A DNA stretch of 64,000 nt, from assembly GCF_020400605.1 (NCBI RefSeq), contig NZ_JAINRD010000001.1, positions 310,001 through 374,000 on the forward strand, given 5' to 3'. This DNA comes from Streptomyces aculeolatus (GTDB lineage: Bacteria; Actinomycetota; Actinomycetes; Streptomycetales; Streptomycetaceae). Position 1 is the stretch's first letter, and each line of letters starts with the position of its first letter. Below, piece after piece: positions 8,826 to 17,647 of the stretch. A program made the position numbers and the translations under genes. The notes under the pieces are model-generated. The model saw only the letters and a program-made list of their open reading frames with translations. It did no database searches and was not told the origin of the DNA.

Positions 8826-10376
8826 TCAGGCGAAGAGGTCCGGGCGGATGCCCACCGCGTCGAAGAGGTGGTCGCGGGAGGCTTCGAGTTCGCGGCGCAG
8901 TCGGTCGAGGCGGGTGTCGAGCAGGCGCCCGCGCCACTTGCGTACCGTGCCGGCGACGATCACGGTGTCGACGTTGGTGCGGTCCATCAGGCTGACCACC
9001 GCGCCCGGCACGTTGTTGAGCGGGGCGACGTTGAGGGCGGTGGCGTCCAGCAGGACGATGTCGGCTTCCTTGCCGGGGGTGAGGGTGCCGGTCCTGCGGC
9101 CGAGCCCCAGGTGTTCGGCGCCGTTGGCGGTCGCGTACCGCAGGACGTCCCGGACGGTCAGCAGCGGCGGGGTGCCCGCGGCCGGGACGGGATAGTCGTT
9201 CGGGGGTGTGAAGTCGCCCTGCTCCAGGACCATCTGGTTGACGAGCATCCGCTGCATGGTCATCGCGGAACGCATCAGCGTGAAGGGGTCGGCGGCCATG
9301 GTGGTCTCGACGTCGGAGCTGAGCGAGGGCTCCATGCCGAGCTTCTGCATGGTGAGGACGGGCGGTACGCCGTGCCGCATGGCCATCTCGATCGGGAACG
9401 CCACCGAGATCCGCACTCCGGCGTCGCGCGCCCGCCGCCAGGCGAGGTCGGACATGCCCGTCATGTGGATGAGCAGGACGTCGGGGCCGAAGCCGAGGTC
9501 GCCGTCCGTGCCGCCGGTGCCGCGGGCCAGGTCGTCGATGACCGGCCGGTGGCCTGCGCTGGAGACGGCGTGCGCGGCGATCGGCAGGCCGAGTTCGCGG
9601 GCGATGCGCCAGGACCGGGTGTAGACCTCCTCGGCCTGGTGGATCTCCCCGCCCATGACCATGGTGAGCAGTTGGCCGTCGGAGGGGAACCACTCGTCCC
9701 TGATGCGGTACGCGTCCCGCGGGTAGCGGGATCCGGCGCGGCCGTCGCCCTCGAAGAAGCCGAAGGCCGCGCGGCGGCCGGTGTCGGCGAGCGCCTGGAC
9801 GGCGGCGTCGCTGTGCTCGGGGGAGTGGTGGATCTGCGAGACGTCGAGGACGGTGGTGACGCCGGCGTCCAGCTGGGACAGCCCGGCGAAGAGGATGCCG
9901 GCGTGGACGTCGCGGGGCCGGTACGCGGGCGCGAAGCGGTTCAGCACGTACTCGACGTAGGAGGGGTCGGCGCTGGGTGAGCCCGATCCGTCGTCGATCA
10001 GCAGCCCGTTGGGGAGGAACGCGCGCAGGGCGGTCTCGAACTGGTGGTGGTGGGTGTCGACGAAGCCGGGCATGACGACGCGCCCGCGTGCGTCCACCAC
10101 CTCGGCGCCGCCCGCCTCGATACGGGGCCGGATGCCGGCGATCCGGCTGCCTTCGACGAGGACGTCGGCGGTCTCGAAGTCGCCCACGTTCGGGTCCATC
10201 GACATCACCGCGCCGCCGCGGAGGACGTACCGGCGCCCCCGGGGCGGCGCCTGGCCGCGGTCGGGTGTGGCGGTGGCGGTGGCGGTGGCCGGGCGGACCG
10301 CGGCGGGCAGGGCGGCGCCCGCGGCGGCGGCGGTCGAGGTCGTGAGGAACGTACGACGGGCGTGACGACTGGTCAC
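8826..10376 (-). CDS. Tat-exported amidohydrolase
   Basis: This metal-dependent hydrolase belongs to the ATZ/TRZ/cytosine-deaminase-like amidohydrolase superfamily. The GTG at 10376 has GGAGGG 7 bases upstream and gives 516 residues beginning with a twin-arginine signal (RRTFLTT, then an Ala-rich core), so it should be exported folded. Metal ligands are visible as HxH in 'DTHHHQFE', His in 'IAAHAV', His in 'LLIHMTG' and Asp in 'SSDVETT'; the C-terminal 'GKEADIVLLD' strand block is typical. The substrate is unknown. It is divergent from the MarR gene at 10476 and shares an operator region with it, so MarR probably represses it. Confidence 0.85.
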   Translation of the reverse strand: MTSRHARRTFLTTSTAAAAGAALPAAVRPATATATATPDRGQAPPRGRRYVLRGGAVMSMDPNVGDFETADVLVEGSRIAGIRPRIEAGGAEVVDARGRVVMPGFVDTHHHQFETALRAFLPNGLLIDDGSGSPSADPSYVEYVLNRFAPAYRPRDVHAGILFAGLSQLDAGVTTVLDVSQIHHSPEHSDAAVQALADTGRRAAFGFFEGDGRAGSRYPRDAYRIRDEWFPSDGQLLTMVMGGEIHQAEEVYTRSWRIARELGLPIAAHAVSSAGHRPVIDDLARGTGGTDGDLGFGPDVLLIHMTGMSDLAWRRARDAGVRISVAFPIEMAMRHGVPPVLTMQKLGMEPSLSSDVETTMAADPFTLMRSAMTMQRMLVNQMVLEQGDFTPPNDYPVPAAGTPPLLTVRDVLRYATANGAEHLGLGRRTGTLTPGKEADIVLLDATALNVAPLNNVPGAVVSLMDRTNVDTVIVAGTVRKWRGRLLDTRLDRLRRELEASRDHLFDAVGIRPDLFA

Positions 10377-10405
10377 GGGGTTCCCTCCGGATGGTGGTCG
10401 ACCCA

Positions 10406-10463
10406 TCGAGTTGATGTGTCACCTCGAAGCTAGGCTCCGTTGAGTTGATTCGTCAACTCGACG
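10406..10463. promoter_or_regulatory. Twin MarR-type operators
   Basis: Two related dyads lie between divergent genes. Site 1 (10406-10427) is TCGAGTTGA-N4-TCACCTCGA with one mismatch. Site 2 (10438-10463) contains the perfect core GAGTTGA-N4-TCAACTC at 10442-10459. Their centres are 34 bp apart, about three helical turns. The location fits autoregulation and control of the amidohydrolase gene by the adjacent MarR protein. Confidence 0.7.
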
Positions 10464-10475
10464 TAGGATGGCCGC

Positions 10476-10940
10476 ATGGCGCCGCAGGCACTGACAGAAC
10501 GCGAACTCCGCGCATGGAGGACGTCCTTCCGCATGCTGGAGCTGCTGCGGACCCGGATCGAACAGCAACTCCAGGCCGGCAGCGGCCTGTCCAACGCCGA
10601 CTACACCGTGCTCGTGCTGCTCTCCGAGGCGCCGGAGGGTCGGCGGCGCCCGTACGAACTCGGCCGGGTGGCCGGCTGGGAGAAGAGCCGCCTGCACCAC
10701 CAGCTCACCCGGATGGGGACGCGCGGACTCGTCGCCCGGGAGCGGTGCGGCTCACGCGGCATGTACGCGGTGATCACGGAGAAGGGCCGCGACGCCCTGC
10801 GGGAGGCCGCACCGGGCCACGCGCGGGAGGTCCGGCGGCTGTTCGTGGACCAGCTCACGGCGGAGGAACTCGACAGGTTCGCCGACATCGCCGGCACGAT
10901 CCTCCACAACCTGGAGGAGGACGAGCCCTCCGGCTCGTGA
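10476..10940 (+). CDS. MarR family transcriptional regulator
   Basis: The 154-residue product has the MarR winged-helix layout: N-terminal dimerisation helix, 'LSNADYTVLVLLSEAPEGRRRPYELGRVAGWEKSRLHHQLTRMGTRGLV' recognition region, and wing 'RERCGSRGMYAVITEKGRDAL'. The C-terminal helix completes the dimer interface. Such proteins bind palindromes and are released by small phenolic or amphipathic ligands; none can be inferred here. It is divergent from the exported amidohydrolase, with two dyads in the 99-bp gap. Confidence 0.88.
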   Translation: MAPQALTERELRAWRTSFRMLELLRTRIEQQLQAGSGLSNADYTVLVLLSEAPEGRRRPYELGRVAGWEKSRLHHQLTRMGTRGLVARERCGSRGMYAVITEKGRDALREAAPGHAREVRRLFVDQLTAEELDRFADIAGTILHNLEEDEPSGS

Positions 10941-11040
10941 GGACAGGGACCGGGGGGCGGCGGGAGCCGGCGGCGGATCTTGTCGGTGGTGCGGCCTACC
11001 CTTGGGCGGGTGCGCGGGGGGTAGCGGTTGGGGCCGGAAC

Positions 11041-11136
11041 GTGCCGGTACGGCCGGTACGGGACCGGACGGTGCCGGGGCGGCGCGATGCGGGACCGGAC
11101 GGTGCTGGGACTTCGCGGTGCCGGGGCGATGCGGTG
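11041..11136. repeat. Degenerate direct repeats
   Basis: The blocks GGGACCGGACGGTGC and GGTGCCGGGGCG each occur twice within about 100 bases between two convergent genes. No coding frame with normal composition covers them. Confidence 0.5.
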
Positions 11137-11143
11137 CGGGCGC

Positions 11144-12244
11144 TCAGACCGGGCGCTGGGCGTCCGACGCGCGGACCCGGGCGAAGAGCAGCGTCAGCAC
11201 CGCTCCGCCCACCGCCCACGCCGCCAGCACCAGCAGCGGACCCGTCATCGCCCGCCCCCCGAAGTACGCGATCGACCGCGCCGTCCACGTCCCCGCCCCC
11301 GGGATCAGCGCCGGGCCGAGCTCCCGCCAGAACGGCGGCAGCAGCGGATACGGATACGCCCCGCCCGCGCTCGGATTGCCCGCGATGACGATCACCAGCA
11401 CCGTCACCCCGATCCCGACGACGCCCAGCATCCCCTGGAACGCGAACGTCGTCGCCCCCGCCGCGCACACCACCAACGCCCCGAGCGCCGCCAGCCCCGC
11501 CACACTGCCCGGCAGCGCCCCCAGCACCGGCCCGATGACCACCGCACCCAGCACCCCCAGCGCGATCGCGTACAGCACCAGCACCCCCAGCCGGATCACC
11601 GCCCGCCGCGGCGACGACGGCCGGGCGCCGTAGCTGACCGCGAGGATCGCCGCACACAGATACCCGCCCACACACCACCCCACGACCAGGTAGAACGCCG
11701 ACAGCCCCCGCGCGTCCCCCGAGTCCGCCGCGGCCACGTCCACCGTCCGTACGTCCCGCCCCTGCGCCCCCTCCGCCGACGCCACGACCCTCTCCACCGC
11801 GTCCGCCAGCGACTGCCCGCCGCCGCTCGCGACCAGCAGCACGTCCTGTCGCCCCCGCTGGTCCACGACCAGCGCGCCGTCCAGCTTCCGGTCCCGGATC
11901 TGCCCCACCGCCGCCTCCCGCGAGGCCACCGCCCGCGCCGACAGCGGCGAACCCCGCAACCCGTCCAGCCGGCCCACCACCTCGCCCCGCACCTGCGCCG
12001 GGGCGACCACCCCGAACGGGATGTCCTTCGGCTTCGGCGAGTGGAAAGCACCCGCGTACGAGGCGATGAACAACACCCCCAGCGCCAGCACCCCCAGCAC
12101 CAGCAGCGCGGAACGCGGCGTCACCGCGTCCCTCACCTCGCGGAGGAACCCCCCGGCCCCGCGCCCGCCGCCCGCACCGCCCACGGGCATCCCGCCGTCA
12201 GCCGCCCCGCTGCCACCCAGGCCGTCCCCGCTGTCCAGACGCAT
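11144..12244 (-). CDS. ABC-2/YhgE-Pip-like membrane protein
   Basis: This 366-residue integral membrane protein has a first TM helix at about residues 42-63 ('SALLVLGVLALGVLFIASYAGAF'), a large extracytoplasmic loop of about 120 residues with 'PFGVVAPAQV...' and 'LDGALVVD', then five more TM helices at the C-terminus. This one-plus-five layout is that of ABC-2-type permeases and YhgE/Pip-like proteins. No ATPase gene is adjacent, so substrate and partner are unknown. The ATG at 12244 is preferred over the 30-residue longer Gly/Arg-rich extension. Confidence 0.72.
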   Translation of the reverse strand: MRLDSGDGLGGSGAADGGMPVGGAGGGRGAGGFLREVRDAVTPRSALLVLGVLALGVLFIASYAGAFHSPKPKDIPFGVVAPAQVRGEVVGRLDGLRGSPLSARAVASREAAVGQIRDRKLDGALVVDQRGRQDVLLVASGGGQSLADAVERVVASAEGAQGRDVRTVDVAAADSGDARGLSAFYLVVGWCVGGYLCAAILAVSYGARPSSPRRAVIRLGVLVLYAIALGVLGAVVIGPVLGALPGSVAGLAALGALVVCAAGATTFAFQGMLGVVGIGVTVLVIVIAGNPSAGGAYPYPLLPPFWRELGPALIPGAGTWTARSIAYFGGRAMTGPLLVLAAWAVGGAVLTLLFARVRASDAQRPV

Positions 12245-12343
12245 GACCCCAGCGTCCGCGACACCCCCCGCCCCCGCACCGCGGATACACCCGAACGAGG
12301 CCCGCACTCCCCGGCCGCCGCCACGCCGCACCCGGCCGGTTCG

Positions 12344-13447
12344 CTACGGCAGCACCGCCAGCACCAGATACGCGGCGAACAACGCCAGATGCACCCCGCC
12401 CTGCTGCAACGTCGCCCGCCCCCGCGTCACCGTCAGCGTCCCCACCAGCACCGTCATCGTCAGCAGCACCAACTGGCTCTCCCCCAGCCCCAGCTTCAGC
12501 GGCCCCGCCAGCCAGATCGACGCGATCGCCACCGTCGGGATCGTCAGCCCGATGCTCGCGATCGCCGACCCGTACGCCAGATTCAGGCTCGTCTGCACCC
12601 GGTCCCGGCCCGCCTCCCGCACCGCCGCGATCGACTCCGGCAGCAGCACCAGCAGCGCGATCGCCGCACCCACCGCGGACCGCGGCAGCCCCGCCGCGTT
12701 CAGCCCGTCCTCGATCGCCGGCGACACCCCCTTCGACAGCCCCACCACGCACACCAGCGCCAGCATCAGCAGCCCGAGAGCGAGCCACGCCGTACGCGCC
12801 GACGGCCGGTGCGCCGGATCGTCCAGGTCGTCGATCACCTCGCCGCCCGGCGTCACCGGCAGGAACTCCTCCCGGTGCCGCACCGTCTGCGTCGCCACGA
12901 ACATCCCGTACAACGCGATCGACGCCAGCGCCGCGAACGCCAGCTGCGGCGTCGTGAACACCGGACCCGGCTCGCTCGTCGTGAACGTCGGCAGCACCAG
13001 ACTCAGCCCCGCCAGCGTCGTCACCGTCGCCAGCTGCGTCCCCGTACCCTCCGCGCTGAAGAACGCCTCCCCGCGGCGCAGCGCGACCAGCAGCAGACTG
13101 ACACCAGCGATCCCGTTGCACGTGATCATCACCGCGGCGAACACCGTGTCACGGGCCAGCGCGCTCGCCTTCTCGCCCCCGTCGACCATCATCGTGACGA
13201 TCAGCGCGACCTCGATGACCGTCACCGCCACCGCCAGCACCAGCGCCCCGTACGGCTGCCCGATCCGCTCCGCGACCACCTCCGCGTGATGCACCGCGGC
13301 GAGCACGGCGGCGATGAGGAAGAAGCAGACGACGCCGGTCAGCACGCCGGACAGCGAACGCTGCCAGGTGAAGACGAGCAGCACGGCGGCGACCGGCGGC
13401 ACGACGACCGACCAGTGGATGCGCCGGGAAGCCGTACGGACGGTCAT
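12344..13447 (-). CDS. chaA: Calcium/cation:proton antiporter
   Basis: The 367-residue protein has about eleven TM helices and the duplicated alpha-repeat signature of CaCA-superfamily ChaA-type exchangers, including the acidic helix 'VAVTVIEVALIVTMMVDG' in the first half and 'VLLPESIAAVREAGRDRVQTSLNLAYGSAIASIGLT' in the second, where Glu and Asn line the ion path. Such proteins exchange Ca2+ (or Na+/K+ at high pH) for H+. The central cytoplasmic loop (residues about 195-225) is acidic. It lies 99 bases upstream of the ABC-2-like gene on the same strand; co-transcription is possible. Confidence 0.85.
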   Translation of the reverse strand: MTVRTASRRIHWSVVVPPVAAVLLVFTWQRSLSGVLTGVVCFFLIAAVLAAVHHAEVVAERIGQPYGALVLAVAVTVIEVALIVTMMVDGGEKASALARDTVFAAVMITCNGIAGVSLLLVALRRGEAFFSAEGTGTQLATVTTLAGLSLVLPTFTTSEPGPVFTTPQLAFAALASIALYGMFVATQTVRHREEFLPVTPGGEVIDDLDDPAHRPSARTAWLALGLLMLALVCVVGLSKGVSPAIEDGLNAAGLPRSAVGAAIALLVLLPESIAAVREAGRDRVQTSLNLAYGSAIASIGLTIPTVAIASIWLAGPLKLGLGESQLVLLTMTVLVGTLTVTRGRATLQQGGVHLALFAAYLVLAVLP

Positions 13448-13555
13448 GTTCCGACACTGGCACGCGGTGCGCGCCCCTGCTCATCATGCGCGGCCGGACG
13501 GCGGTCTCCCGCACCGCCGGGCGCGGCCCGTACGCGCCCGGCCGCCGGCCCCCGG

Positions 13556-13680
13556 CACGTACGCCCTACGCGCCCACGCCCTACGCCCTCACGCCGACGG
13601 CCCTACGCCCGACGTCCCTACGCCCGACGTCCGACGTCCGACGTCCGACGCCCCTACGCCCGACGCCCCTACGCCTCCAC
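13556..13680. repeat. Tandem CTACGCCC/CGACGTC microrepeats
   Basis: Short units (CCCTACGCC and CGACGTC) are iterated in mixed order over about 125 bases, reaching the end of the AraC gene. This is simple-sequence DNA; I see no gene in it. Confidence 0.6.
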
Positions 13681-14610
13681 CGCCGCCAGCCGGTGTTCCT
13701 GCGGGCTCACCCCGTGCACCCGCTTGAACGCCGTGCTCAGCGCGAACGGACTCCCGTACCCCACCCGCCGCGCCACCGCACCCACCGTCGCGTCCGGCTC
13801 CCGCAGCAGATCCGCCGCCAACGCCAGCCGCCACCCCGTCAGATACGTCATCGGCGGCTCCCCCACCAACTCCGCGAACCGCCGCGCCAGCGCCGCCCGC
13901 GACACCCCCGCCCGCACCGCCAGCTCCGCCACCGTCCACGGATGCGCCGGATTGTTGTGCAACAACTTAAGAGCCCGCCCCACCACCGGATCACCCTGCG
14001 CCCGGTACCACCCCGGCGCCCGCGCCTCCGGCCGCGCGAACCACGCCCGCAGCGCCGCCACCACCAGCAGGTCCAGCAACCGGTCCAGCACCACCCGCTG
14101 CGCCGGCCCGTTCCGCCCGATCTCCTCCTCCAGCACCGGCAGCACCGGGCAGTCGCACATCTCCTTCGTCACCACCACCAGCCGCGGCAGCGCATCCAGC
14201 AGCCGCGCACCGATCTCCCCCGCGTTCTCGTACGAACCGATGAGCATCCGCGCCGAGCCGCCACCCCCGTGCGACCACGTCCGCACGTCCGCATCCAGCT
14301 CCTCCGCGAGGCTCTGCCCGTCCGGTGTCTCACAGCGACCGCCCGCATGGATCACCGCCTGCGGCGCCGTCGCCGGATCGTCGGAGAACACGTACGGATC
14401 CGGTCCCCGCATGATCGCGATCTCGCCCTCCCCCACCCGCACCGGCTCCGCATCGTCGTACGTCACCCACGCCGAGCCGCTCGCCAGCGCCACGATCGAC
14501 AGCGGCGCCCGGTCCACGACCCGCACCGACCACGGCGGCTCCAGCAGCGCACGGATCATCAAAGCGCCGTGTGCGCGGGGACTGTCGAGAAGACCGGCAA
14601 TCGAGTCCAT
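13669..14610 (-). CDS. AraC family regulator with cupin sensor
   Basis: The 313-residue protein has an N-terminal cupin-like sensor domain (residues about 10-185; 'GEIAIMRGPDPYVFSDD') and a C-terminal double helix-turn-helix (about 210-305: 'WTVAELAVRAGVSRAALARRFAELVGEPPMTYLTGWRLALAADLL' and 'VGAVARRVGYGSPFALSTAFKRVHGVSPQEHR'). It belongs to the AraC_binding_2/cupin_6 type common in streptomycetes. It is divergent from the NmrA-like/DUF1772 operon, with an 81-bp gap, and is the obvious candidate regulator of that pair. Confidence 0.88.
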   Translation of the reverse strand: MDSIAGLLDSPRAHGALMIRALLEPPWSVRVVDRAPLSIVALASGSAWVTYDDAEPVRVGEGEIAIMRGPDPYVFSDDPATAPQAVIHAGGRCETPDGQSLAEELDADVRTWSHGGGGSARMLIGSYENAGEIGARLLDALPRLVVVTKEMCDCPVLPVLEEEIGRNGPAQRVVLDRLLDLLVVAALRAWFARPEARAPGWYRAQGDPVVGRALKLLHNNPAHPWTVAELAVRAGVSRAALARRFAELVGEPPMTYLTGWRLALAADLLREPDATVGAVARRVGYGSPFALSTAFKRVHGVSPQEHRLAAVEA

Positions 14611-14691
14611 ACGAACCAGAGTAGACGCTCACGTATGCCGGCGAGCCTTTCAGCCATGGAGCGTCCAGCCCGCCGCCGCTTCACTGGACCC

Positions 14692-15522
14692 ATGACAAAC
14701 AACGAGCGGAACATCAACCTCATCATCGGCGGCACCGGCAAGACCGGCCGCCACGTCACCGAGACGCTCACCGCCCGCGGCCACGCCGTACGCGCCGTCT
14801 CCCGCCACAGCGACACCCGCTTCGACTGGCACGACCCCGGCACCTGGACCGCCGCACTCCACGGCGTCCGCGCCGCCTACCTCACCTACGCCCCCGACCT
14901 CGCCGACCCCGCCGCCGCCCCCGCCGTCCGCGCCTTCACCGAGACCGCCGCACGCGCCGGAGTACAGCGCTTCGTCCTCCTCTCCGGCCGCGGAGAACCC
15001 GAGTGCATCCCCAGCGAGGACGCCGTCAAGGACTCCGGCGCCCAGTGGACCATCGTCCGCTGCGCCTGGTTCATGCAGAACTTCGACGAGGACTTCCTCC
15101 TCGACCCCGTACTCTCCGGCGAACTCGTCCTGCCCGCCGCCGACGTCCCCGAGCCCTTCATCGACACCCGCGACATCGCCGACGTCGTGGTCGCGGCCCT
15201 CACCGAGGACCGGCACAGCGGCACCACGTACGAACTGAGCGGCCCCCGTCTGCTCACCTTCGGCGACGCCGCCGCCGAGATCAGCCGGGCCACCGGCCGC
15301 GACGTACGCTACGTGCCCGTCACCCCCGACGGATTCCGCACCGCCGCCGCCGCGCACCTCCCGCCCGACGTCGTCGAGATCTTCGCCGAACTCTTCACCC
15401 GCATACTCGACGGCCGCAACGCCCACCTGACCGACGGCGTCCAGCAGGCCCTGGGACGCGCCCCCCGCGACTTCGCCGACTTCGTGCGCGAAGCGGCCGG
15501 GAGAGGAGCCTGGAATGTCTGA
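14692..15522 (+). CDS. NmrA-like NAD(P)-binding protein
   Basis: The 276-residue Rossmann protein begins 'INLIIGGTGKTGRHVTETL', where GGTGKTG is the dinucleotide-binding loop of atypical short-chain dehydrogenases of the NmrA/NAD(P)H azoreductase type. It lacks a canonical YxxxK catalytic pair, so it may be a redox sensor or use a different chemistry. The stop codon overlaps the next start by 8 bases, indicating translational coupling with the DUF1772 gene. An ATG at 14656 would add 12 residues; 14692 better matches the family N-terminus. Confidence 0.85.
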   Translation: MTNNERNINLIIGGTGKTGRHVTETLTARGHAVRAVSRHSDTRFDWHDPGTWTAALHGVRAAYLTYAPDLADPAAAPAVRAFTETAARAGVQRFVLLSGRGEPECIPSEDAVKDSGAQWTIVRCAWFMQNFDEDFLLDPVLSGELVLPAADVPEPFIDTRDIADVVVAALTEDRHSGTTYELSGPRLLTFGDAAAEISRATGRDVRYVPVTPDGFRTAAAAHLPPDVVEIFAELFTRILDGRNAHLTDGVQQALGRAPRDFADFVREAAGRGAWNV

Positions 15523-16030
15523 CTTCCGCACGGCGGTGCTGTTCGCGGCCGCCCTCACCACGGGACTGAGCGCCGGACTCTTCTACGTCTGGTCGTACTC
15601 CGTGATGCCCGGCCTCGCCCGCGCCTCCGACCGCACCTTCGTCGAGAGCTTCCAGCAGATGAACCGGGCCATGATGAACGGCTGGTTCGCCCTCACCTTC
15701 GGCGGCGCCTTCCTCTTCCTGCTGCTGGCCGGCGGACTGCTCCTCGGCGCGGACGGCGACCAGAGGTCCAGGACACTGCCGTGGCTGATCGCCGCACTCG
15801 TCCTGTACGTGGCCATGTTCGTCATCACCTTCGCCGTCAACGTGCCGATGAACAACGACCTCGACGCCGCCGGCGCCGTCGACCAGATCAAGGACCTCGC
15901 CGGGCTGCGCGAACGGGTGGAGGACAGGTGGGTGCGCTGGAACAACGTCCGCTCCGTCGTCACCGTGCTCTCCTTCGGCTGCGTGAGCTGGGCGCTGTTC
16001 CAGTACGGACGCGCCACCGGCAAGGGGTAG
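15515..16030 (+). CDS. DUF1772 (anthrone oxygenase-like) membrane protein
   Basis: This 171-residue protein has four TM helices and conserved polar features of the DUF1772 family ('GLFYVWSYSVMPGLARASDRTFVESFQQMN', 'FAVNVPMNNDL', 'RWNNVRS'). Some family members are anthrone oxygenases in polyketide pathways, but most bacterial ones are uncharacterised. Its start lies inside the end of the NmrA-like gene (8-bp overlap), so the two are made together, probably under the divergent AraC regulator. Confidence 0.82.
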   Translation: MSDFRTAVLFAAALTTGLSAGLFYVWSYSVMPGLARASDRTFVESFQQMNRAMMNGWFALTFGGAFLFLLLAGGLLLGADGDQRSRTLPWLIAALVLYVAMFVITFAVNVPMNNDLDAAGAVDQIKDLAGLRERVEDRWVRWNNVRSVVTVLSFGCVSWALFQYGRATGKG

Positions 16031-16122
16031 CGGGTGGCGGCACGAGGCCGGCGCCGGGGGCACGGGGCCCCGGGGCCGGCCTCCGTCGTGTGCGGGGGCG
16101 TACAGGGGAAGCCCCCGGCGGG

Positions 16123-16160
16123 GGCGCCTCCGTGTGAACCGGGGGAGTTCACGGGGCGCC
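16123..16160. terminator. Imperfect hairpin between convergent genes
   Basis: GGCGCC plus CCGTG and GAAC on the left pair with GTTCACGG and GGCGCC on the right around a 7-base loop. It lies between the DUF1772 gene and the convergent PepSY gene, alongside further GC-rich hairpin potential. Confidence 0.5.
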
Positions 16161-16291
16161 GACCGCCGGGGGCCGGGGGGATGGATCAGGGGGTCCGGGG
16201 GGGGCCGCGGGACGGGGACCCGGGATGGGGATCCGGGATGGGGACGGGGTGCGGCCGTCGAGCCGGCCCGGGGGGTGGTTACGCCGACGGG

Positions 16292-16834
16292 TCAGTCGTC
16301 GTCGCGGTCGTCGGCGTCGTCGTCACCGTCGTCGTCCCGGTCATCCCGGTCGTCGTCCCGGTCGTCGCTGTCGTCGGCGCGGTCGGCCACGACGTCACCG
16401 CTGGCGGCGTCGACGTTCACCTCGTACCACTTGCCGTCCTCGCCGAGGATGTCGATCTCCCACTGGTGGGCCCCGCCGCGGTCGTCGCCGTCGAACTCCG
16501 CCGACTCCACCGTGCCGGCCCGCTCCTGGAGCGCCGCGGCGATCGCGTCGTCGACGCCGACCTTCGCGGCGGCGAGCGCCTCGGCCTCGGCGCGGTCGTC
16601 GGCGTCCCGGCCGTCGTCGTCGCGGTCATCGTCCCGGTCGTCCCGGTCGTCGTCCCGGTCGTCGTCGCGGTCGTCACCGTCGTCGTCCCGGTCGTCGTCG
16701 CCCACCTGCACGTCCGCCGGCACCGAGGCGGCGTCCGCCCCGCTGTCCCCGTTCGAGGCCGCGACCGCGGTCACCGTGCCACCCGTGATCAGAGCGGCCG
16801 AGGCGACGGCGGCGATGACGATGTTGCGCTTCAT
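16292..16834 (-). CDS. Secreted PepSY-domain protein with Asp/Arg repeats
   Basis: The ATG at 16834 has AGGAGG 6 bases upstream and encodes 180 residues. Residues 1-26 are a Sec signal peptide; residues about 46-77 are an iterated DDRDDD-type tract; residues 80-150 form one PepSY domain ('AEALAAAKVGVDDAIAAAL', 'HQWEIDILGEDGKWYEVNVDAASGDVV'); residues 155-180 are a second DDRDD tract. PepSY proteins often modulate extracellular proteases or partner two-component systems. It is divergent from a response regulator/kinase operon whose sensor domain is also Asp-rich, so both may sense the same cation or envelope signal (inference). Confidence 0.85.
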   Translation of the reverse strand: MKRNIVIAAVASAALITGGTVTAVAASNGDSGADAASVPADVQVGDDDRDDDGDDRDDDRDDDRDDRDDDRDDDGRDADDRAEAEALAAAKVGVDDAIAAALQERAGTVESAEFDGDDRGGAHQWEIDILGEDGKWYEVNVDAASGDVVADRADDSDDRDDDRDDRDDDGDDDADDRDDD

Positions 16835-16902
16835 GAGGGTTCCTCCTGCATCCGACGGCTCGTGCCGCTGTGTGCTGACAGAGACCAAGCTGCCTGAGCG
16901 AC

Positions 16903-16940
16903 CCTGAAGGCACCCTGAAGCCACCTGAAGGGTTCTTCAG
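16903..16940. promoter_or_regulatory. Three helically phased CCTGAAG repeats
   Basis: CCTGAAG occurs at 16903, 16914 and 16924 (11 and 10 bp spacing) and CTTCAG in inverse orientation at 16935. OmpR-family regulators bind direct repeats one helical turn apart, and this array lies between the PepSY gene and the response regulator gene, so it is the likely autoregulatory site. Confidence 0.6.
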
Positions 16941-16963
16941 CTTCCGTTTGCGACCCTTGGGGC

Positions 16964-17639
<676 letters not shown>

Positions 17640-17647
<8 letters not shown>

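Noticed and set aside
10445..14695. A 1,416-codon + strand frame across several genes
   Set aside because: It runs antisense to the ABC-2-like, antiporter and AraC genes, which have clear domains, and its translation is Arg/Pro/His-rich nonsense.
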